Shown here piece after piece: positions 8,109 to 12,223 of a stretch of DNA of 12,223 nucleotides (within the stretch, counting starts at the first letter, position 1; each line of letters begins with the position of its first letter). The stretch lies in the NCBI GenBank assembly GCA_009695405.1, contig SIAZ01000098.1, positions 1-12,223 of the forward strand, read 5' to 3'. The position numbers and the translations under genes were made by a program. This DNA is from Pedosphaera sp. (GTDB lineage Bacteria; Verrucomicrobiota; Verrucomicrobiia; Limisphaerales; UBA9464). Under the pieces are notes generated by a model. That model saw nothing but the letters and a program-made list of their open reading frames with translations. It was not told where the DNA came from and searched no databases.

Positions 8109-9377
8109 TCAGTGACTCGCTTTGCCCGACACCTCCGCAGCATGTTGACTGAACGACTTACCCCGCCCTGTCGGGGCAATCACAGAATCAATTACTCCAC
8201 ACTCAAACTCATCCCACATCGGTGACATAGCGCGTAGCTTGGTAACAATCCCCGAAAAACTATCGATAACGTAGTCGATATCCTCTGCCGTATTCCCCTC
8301 GCCCAAGGTCATAATGATATTACCTTGAGCTAACGCATGGTCTAAACCAATCGCGCCCAGAACATGAGAAATTTTTAAACTTTTACTGACGCAACTCGAA
8401 CCACTCGCCACGGCAATTCCACTGAGGTCGCAGAGCAATAACTGCCCTTCTCCTTCGATAAACTCAGTGGACAAATTTAAGTTTGTAGAAATTCGATCCG
8501 GTCCTGGGGCAGGCCCATTCAGCTTAATAAACGACACCCTCGAGTGGAGGCCTTCCCACAAGCGGCGCTGCAGTGAAGCTGTGTGCTCACCCCGAGTCGT
8601 TAAACGCCCAATTGCCATCTCAGCAGCCTTTCCACCACCCACAATGGCGGGGATATTTTCCGTACCCGCACGGCGGCCGCCTTCTTGGACTCCGCCGTGA
8701 AGAATACTGACAATCCTCGCCCGCTTATTCCGATAGAGGACTCCAACCCCTTTGGGACCATAAAAGCGATGCGGAGAAAAACTCACCATCGCCGCTCCCC
8801 AATCTTTCACATCCACAGGCAACCACCCCGCACTGGCTTCGCAGTCCACATACAAAGGCACACCCGCCGCCGCACAAATCCTCCCCACTTCTTTCATCGG
8901 TTGGATTGTTCCAATGTCGTGATTCACATGATGAACAGCAACAATCACAGTCTGAGGGGTAATAGCTGCTTCTAACTCCTTCAATCGTAGAAGCCCGCTC
9001 GGCGTCACCCCAACCCGCGTGCAGGTCCACCCCTGCTTCTCGAGGAATTCTACCGAGTTCATCACACTCGGATGCTCCGTCGCTGAAACCACCAAATGTT
9101 TTCCCTTACGTTCATTGGCGTAAGCGGCCCCTTTAATGGCTAGATTCGACGACTCAGTTCCGTCTGAGGTGAAAAAAATCTCTTCTTCACTGTCGGCATG
9201 AATTAACGCCGCAATTTGCTGGCGAGCCGTGCGGAGCGCATCGCGGACTCGCAGTCCGTGTTGATGCAACGAAGACGCATTCCCAAAATGTTCGGTGAAA
9301 TAGGGTTTCATCACCTCGAAAACTTCCGGGTAAACCGGAGTCGCCGACTGGTGATCAAGAAAAACGTGACGCGTCAT
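8109..9377 (-). CDS. iscS: IscS/NifS-like cysteine desulfurase homologue lacking the PLP lysine
   Basis: The 422-residue protein covers the whole fold-type I cysteine desulfurase: LDHQSATPV (7-15), FTSDGTESSNLAIKG (69-83), TEHPSV with H102, VNHDIG (151-156), VDCEASAG with D178 (177-184), RAGTEN (236-241) and the loop SGSSCVSKSL with C329. Active IscS has SxHK, whose lysine binds PLP; here the motif is SPHRFYGPKG (201-210) with R204 (codon CGC). The glutamine that follows the PLP aspartate is A181, and the two arginines of the usual IRFSLGR are I355 and E360. The persulfide-forming cysteine remains. The usual reaction, cysteine to alanine plus enzyme-bound sulfur for IscU, is therefore doubtful. 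The frame is intact and the gene sits between iscU and the 167-residue gene, so a retained non-enzymatic role with IscU is possible. ATG 9377 is the natural start. The C-terminal tail differs from that of E. coli IscS. Confidence 0.85.
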   Translation of the reverse strand: MTRHVFLDHQSATPVYPEVFEVMKPYFTEHFGNASSLHQHGLRVRDALRTARQQIAALIHADSEEEIFFTSDGTESSNLAIKGAAYANERKGKHLVVSATEHPSVMNSVEFLEKQGWTCTRVGVTPSGLLRLKELEAAITPQTVIVAVHHVNHDIGTIQPMKEVGRICAAAGVPLYVDCEASAGWLPVDVKDWGAAMVSFSPHRFYGPKGVGVLYRNKRARIVSILHGGVQEGGRRAGTENIPAIVGGGKAAEMAIGRLTTRGEHTASLQRRLWEGLHSRVSFIKLNGPAPGPDRISTNLNLSTEFIEGEGQLLLCDLSGIAVASGSSCVSKSLKISHVLGAIGLDHALAQGNIIMTLGEGNTAEDIDYVIDSFSGIVTKLRAMSPMWDEFECGVIDSVIAPTGRGKSFSQHAAEVSGKASH

Positions 9378-9494
9378 AGGATGTATCAGGTGAAACGGCG
9401 TGGACCATCAAAGTCCGAAGATCTATTCGATTAAAAACAAACCCGCAGACGCCAATACCAAATGCGCCCACGGGTGAGCAAGAAAGAGTGAGGA

Positions 9495-9926
9495 TCAGGC
9501 GGTGAGAGCCTGACCAGCAACAGTAATAGAAGAAGCACTTTCAGGGTGGCGCTTCACATAGTCTTCCAGTGCCGCCTTGAGAGCCTCTTCGGCAAGAACA
9601 GAACAGTGGATTTTTACTGGGGGCAATCCGCCTAAGGCGTCTACGACTTCCTCATTCGAAAAAGTTAAGGCTTCAGCAATCGTCCGTCCCTTGATTAGTT
9701 CGGTGGCCATACTCGAACTAGCAATCGCTGATCCACAACCAAAGGTCTTGAATCGCGCGTCCTCAATGCGGCCATCCTTGATCCGAAGACTGATCTTCAT
9801 GATGTCGCCGCAAGCTGCAGCCCCAACTTCGCCTACTCCGTCGGCATCCTTTAAGTCTCCCATGTTCCGAGGATTTATAAAATGGTCCATCACGGTCGGG
9901 TTGTATAAGGTGTAAGTTTCGCTCAT
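9495..9926 (-). CDS. iscU: Iron-sulfur cluster assembly scaffold IscU
   Basis: IscU receives sulfur from a cysteine desulfurase and iron, builds a [2Fe-2S] cluster and passes it on. The 143-residue protein shows every expected element: NPTVMDHFINPRN at 9-21, C39 and D41 in AACGDIMK, C64 in FKTFGCGSAIASSS, and the chaperone-recognition motif LPPVK (101-105) followed by H107 and C108 in IHCSVLAEEALKAA. Length and residues fit a fully functional scaffold. The start at 9926 is preceded by TTCACCTATTTATG, which is also found at the mrp start. The gene lies 36 bp downstream of iscR and 117 bp upstream of the iscS-like gene; in the well-known E. coli operon iscS comes before iscU. The HscA and HscB chaperones that use LPPVK are not encoded in the window. 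Confidence 0.95.
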   Translation of the reverse strand: MSETYTLYNPTVMDHFINPRNMGDLKDADGVGEVGAAACGDIMKISLRIKDGRIEDARFKTFGCGSAIASSSMATELIKGRTIAEALTFSNEEVVDALGGLPPVKIHCSVLAEEALKAALEDYVKRHPESASSITVAGQALTA

Positions 9927-9962
9927 AAATAGGTGAAAATTGTTTGTTCGTTTAAAAATTGG

Positions 9963-10484
9963 CTAAACCTGCTTCGTCGGACCATTAAAAATTGTCTCAG
10001 TCGTTTTCTCATCAATTTGCCCATCTCTTTTCAAAGGAATGCGACTTCGATCCCGCGCTTGCTGCACTAACCCATTGGGAAGGTGTCGCTTTGCCAAATC
10101 GGCTAGGCTGGTCTTGGCAAAGACCTCCTTAATCCGATCTTGGGCCTCAGAGAGCAATCCGCACAAAGCACAACCCCTAATATGCTCGCAATCAGGCTCG
10201 GTCTCCAAACAGCGTTGTAAAGCAATCGGCCCTTCGACGGATTCAATAATCTCCAAGGCAGAAATCTCCGCCGCCGAACGGGACAAATAAAAGCCACCAC
10301 CCGATCCTCGAGCTGAATGCACCACACCAGCTTTGGTCAAATCCTGAAAAATTTTACCCAGAAAACTCCGCGGTATGGCTTCTTCCTCACAGAGAACATC
10401 CACCATTACCACTTTACCCACAGGCCGACGCGCCAAGGCGATCAGCCCTAGCACTCCATATTCTCCTGCTTTAGTGATTTGCAT
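9963..10484 (-). CDS. iscR: Rrf2-family Fe-S-responsive regulator IscR
   Basis: IscR binds a cluster and represses its own isc operon when clusters are plentiful. The 173-residue product starts MQITKAGEYGVLGLIALARR, a classic Rrf2 opening. A winged helix follows over residues 1-85, with recognition and wing segments IPRSFLGKIFQDLTKAGVV and SARGSGGGFYLSR. The cluster-binding loop has four cysteines, C92, C99, C105 and C108 (QRCLETEPDCEHIRGCALCG). E. coli IscR uses three cysteines and a histidine (92, 98, 104, H107), so the fourth ligand here may be Cys; this comes from spacing only. After about residue 135 a basic tail diverges from the family. It is the first gene of the operon, and an 18-bp palindrome about 70 bp upstream is a candidate site for autoregulation. 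Confidence 0.92.
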   Translation of the reverse strand: MQITKAGEYGVLGLIALARRPVGKVVMVDVLCEEEAIPRSFLGKIFQDLTKAGVVHSARGSGGGFYLSRSAAEISALEIIESVEGPIALQRCLETEPDCEHIRGCALCGLLSEAQDRIKEVFAKTSLADLAKRHLPNGLVQQARDRSRIPLKRDGQIDEKTTETIFNGPTKQV

Positions 10485-10554
10485 CAGGTCAATTTTACAC
10501 GACTTCCGCTTAACAACGGGTGGAGACTATGCTGGAAGACGTCGACATTCAAAT

Positions 10555-10572
10555 CATTTTAAGATTAAAATG
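10555..10572. promoter_or_regulatory. Palindromic candidate operator upstream of iscR
   Basis: CATTTTAAGATTAAAATG is an 8-bp perfect inverted repeat with a 2-bp centre, located 71 bp before the iscR start codon. AT-rich inverted repeats of this size are typical of Rrf2-family operators (NsrR half-sites are similar). On the minus strand it lies just upstream of a weak promoter-like pair, TTGAAT (10547-10552) and CATAGT (10526-10531), separated by only 15 bp. Binding by IscR is inference. Confidence 0.45.
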
Positions 10573-10602
10573 GTCCGATTCGCTTCAGCAGGCCTCCACA
10601 GC

Positions 10603-10916
10603 TCACTTAATTAGGTTTGGTCACCCAGCAAATCATCGGCTTCCACTTGCAAAATATTTGTGCCGGGGGCGAACTCGTTCGCGGGGAAAACACAAGGAAT
10701 CATTGTCGGTTGCTCCAGAGGGCCCGCGCTCCGTCCAGCGGCGCGTGGATTTATACAGACTCGACTTCATCCTCCTGGACGGCTAGCGCGTCAACCGTGG
10801 TTCCCCGCTTCCGCATTTTAGCTGCGCAGCAACTTCACGAATTCATCGTCAAGGGGTTCACACTCGACGACGAGCGTCTAGGAAATCCCGAGCAGCCATT
10901 CAACTGCTACGAATAG
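10603..10916 (+). pseudogene. RhuM-family protein remnant, broken by frameshifts and a stop
   Basis: Pieces of the RhuM ('virulence protein RhuM') family are readable in order but in different frames. One frame gives LVTQQIIGFHLQNICAGGEL from about 10617, matching the family's WLTQ...HIxNIxxEGEL. The frame shifts near 10700 and gives APEGPRSVQRRVDLYRLDFI (about 10710-10775), matching EGxRxVxRxVxxYNLDxI. A TAG at 10784-10786 then stands where the family has Tyr (GYRVN here reads G-stop-RVN). From 10806 the first frame resumes with RFRILAAQQLHEFIVKGF and then TLDDERLGNP, the most recognisable block (family FRxWATxxLxEYIVKGFxLDDERLKNP). It ends at a stop at 10916 without the usual C-terminal region, and part of the N-terminal block is also deleted. 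RhuM genes are common in accessory islands and their molecular function is not established. This copy cannot give a complete protein. Confidence 0.68.
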
Positions 10917-11393
10917 TTAGTGCGGTGGATTTATTACATGCCCACCTCCGAGTCGCGAGTTTACTCGGGTCTGATTCATCTGGAATGACTAAGCTAGTGA
11001 TCTTAGTCGTGGGCATTATTTACATCTAAACTTCGCGCCGCCGTCCGCCCAGCGTTGGATATGCGTCGTCCGCCAATTCCCTGCGGAGCCGGGACCCGCA
11101 AACGATAAAACTGAGGCAAAAAATCTCCAGCATGTTCCGCGACTTCCAATCGCTGGCAAACTTTTGTCGCACCCGTAGCTACGTCTCCCTAGCCCGCAAG
11201 ACCGGGCTCTCAGCGTCTGAAGCATTCCAGCGCTACTTAATCTTTGTCTCAGACAGACAAGGCCGAGATGCTGTGTGATTGCTCCGGGTTTTTAGGGAGA
11301 ACCGACTGTTTTTGGCTCCTGAGTAGTTACAGTTTAAATTTATTTTTGAACCGCGGTTGGTGCTTAGAAACATCCGTGGCAGAATTGTCTCTG
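10917..11393. other. Intergenic stretch, apart from the transposase remnant no gene seen
   Basis: Apart from the transposase remnant at 11083-11278, no convincing gene is seen between the RhuM remnant and the photolyase start. At 10987-11008 there is a short hairpin, GACTAAG and CTTAGTC around an 8-base loop, without a T-run after it. The AT-rich stretch 11325-11350 before the photolyase gene could hold its promoter, but no clear -35/-10 pair could be assigned. Confidence 0.5.
11083..11278 (+). pseudogene. IS66-type transposase, C-terminal remnant
   Basis: From 11093 one frame reads RDPQTIKLRQKISSMFRD, then NFCRTRSYVSLARKTGLSAS and EAFQRYL, ending at TGA 11276-11278. This matches the conserved end of IS66 DDE transposases (ERDxRxxKxxQKISGxFR...FCRIRSYxSTARKxG...LxAL). 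Immediately upstream, GCGGAG for the expected A-E of AERD lies in another frame, separated by one extra C (about 11089), so the copy is frameshifted as well as truncated. Nothing upstream between 10917 and 11080 could be read as the rest of a transposase. The protein is non-functional. It is evidence of an older IS66-type insertion, separate from the one at 1-357. Confidence 0.65.
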
Positions 11394-12223
11394 TTGAAAA
11401 CGGTTATCCATTGGTTTCGGCGTGATCTGCGTGTCTCCGATAATACGGCGCTTCATGCGGCTTGGATGCAGTCAGATCGGTTGATTCCCTTTTTCTGTTG
11501 GGATGACACCCTCTTAACAGCACCCGATGCCTGTCCTGTTCGGATTGCATTTGTTCTTCGTTCGTTAGAGTCCCTTTCGAAAAATCTCGCGGCGCTGGGG
11601 CATCGATTGATTATCCGCTACGGCCGCTCAGATGTGGAATTAGTTCGACTCTGTCGTGAAACCGGCGCAGTTGCTGTGTACGCCAATAAAGACTACGAAC
11701 CCGAAGCTCGGCAAGTCGATCAGGGGGTCGCTTTGGCGCTCGGTTCAGTTTCCGCAGTTTTTCACTGTTTAAAGGATCAAGTCATTCACCAAGATCGGGA
11801 AGTTCTAACCAAGATGGGGGGTGTTTTTACGGTATTTACCCCGTATTCGAAGGCTTGGAAGGCTCTCCCGGTGCCCTCACCGGTGCCATGCATTGGCGGC
11901 GTTCGGTCGCCTGTTACAGAAACACTCGTTTCCTTCCCTGTTCCAGCAATCCCCGAGTCCTTGGGGGTTTCTTTGACTCAGGCGTCGTCGTCTGGAGGCG
12001 AGAGGGCAGCACGGCAACTCTTGGATGTCTTTTTAGAGGGGCGGGTTTTTAATTATGCAACAGGCCGAGATTTCCCGCTAGTGCAACTTCTTGTCTGTAA
12101 AAGTTTAGGACACCAACGATTCCGGCCCTATGGCCGAGACTCGCCCGTCTTCTGGGGTTGCCGGTGTCCGGCCAAAGCTGAAATCTGGAAGGTGTTAACC
12201 AAAACATCCAACAGCATCAGCCA
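11394..12223 (+). CDS. phr: Deoxyribodipyrimidine photolyase, 5' part; frame apparently lost near 12080; runs off the right edge
   Basis: DNA photolyases repair UV-made pyrimidine dimers with FAD and a light-harvesting antenna. From TTG 11394 the product begins (M)KTVIHWFRRDLRVSDNTAL, the usual N-terminus of the antenna-binding domain. It continues through FVLRSLESLSKNLAALG, AVYANKDYEPEAR and GVFTVFTPYSKAWKAL to FNYATGRDFP at about residue 229. GTG 11376 and TTG 11385 are alternative starts. The family next has a T-S-R-L-S-P-H motif. In this frame the sequence instead reads LVQLLVCKSLGHQRF, while TSCL appears in another frame (12086-12097), directly followed by a stop. A small deletion near 12078-12083, plus loss of some bases after 12097, would explain this. 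The frame used so far stays open to the window edge but no longer resembles a photolyase. Either the gene is decaying or the assembly has an error. The FAD domain is not visible. Confidence 0.72.
   Translation, partial: MKTVIHWFRRDLRVSDNTALHAAWMQSDRLIPFFCWDDTLLTAPDACPVRIAFVLRSLESLSKNLAALGHRLIIRYGRSDVELVRLCRETGAVAVYANKDYEPEARQVDQGVALALGSVSAVFHCLKDQVIHQDREVLTKMGGVFTVFTPYSKAWKALPVPSPVPCIGGVRSPVTETLVSFPVPAIPESLGVSLTQASSSGGERAARQLLDVFLEGRVFNYATGRDFPLVQLLVCKSLGHQRFRPYGRDSPVFWGCRCPAKAEIWKVLTKTSNSIS

Noticed and set aside
8467..9030. Several open frames opposite or overlapping the iscS-like gene
   Set aside because: They are shadows of the 422-codon coding frame and show no protein family features.
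10987..11008. Hairpin GACTAAG...CTTAGTC
   Set aside because: A 7-bp stem with no T-run and no nearby gene end. It could be part of decayed mobile DNA, but nothing supports a role.
11016..11225. Minus-strand open frame over the transposase remnant
   Set aside because: The sequence is low-quality protein text, and the plus strand carries the recognisable transposase motif.
11351..11366. Possible right end of an IS66 element (GGTTGGTGCTTAG)
   Set aside because: It resembles the inverse of the left terminus only loosely and lacks the final C of CGCTTAC.

Overview
The window looks like a piece of a Gram-negative bacterial chromosome with moderate GC. Members of the Verrucomicrobiota or a neighbouring phylum are the best guess, because of the secreted amidohydrolase-CBM9 fusion, the lineage-restricted secreted proteins of unknown function and the weak use of Shine-Dalgarno sites. 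No rRNA or other strong taxonomic marker is present, so this is only a guess. No tRNA, rRNA or CRISPR array was seen.

Left part, plus strand except for the insertion sequence. Bases 1-357 are the end of an IS66-type insertion sequence: a partial minus-strand helix-turn-helix accessory gene and a terminus reading GTAAGCG from the outside in. The terminus falls inside a gene for a membrane-anchored TPR-like protein (remains at 358-2119). That gene has lost its 5' end and also carries an in-frame TAA at 1733-1735. It is followed by miaE, the tRNA hydroxylase acting on ms2i6A37, and by a secreted protein joining an amidohydrolase barrel to a CBM9-like domain.

Middle, minus strand. Two tightly coupled genes for exported proteins of unknown function (6430 to 4848) converge on the amidohydrolase gene. 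Upstream of them lies an iron-sulfur cluster operon, read from 10484 down to 6548: iscR (Rrf2 regulator), iscU (scaffold), an iscS-like gene, an unknown 167-residue gene, and mrp (P-loop cluster carrier). The iscS-like protein keeps the sulfur-accepting cysteine loop. It has arginine in place of the lysine that binds PLP, and it has lost other cofactor and substrate residues. Mrp lacks its usual C-terminal CxxC. The operon therefore keeps its architecture with non-canonical chemistry. An 18-bp palindromic site about 70 bp upstream of iscR is a good candidate operator.

Right part. Bases 10600-11280 hold eroded mobile DNA: a RhuM-family remnant broken over two frames with a stop, then the C-terminal remnant of an IS66-type transposase. 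A photolyase gene starts at 11394 and is intact for about 230 codons. It then loses the family's reading frame at about 12080, shortly before the window ends.

The most notable item is the apparent cysteine desulfurase pseudoenzyme inside an otherwise orderly isc operon. The rest is a mix of housekeeping genes and several independently decaying loci.
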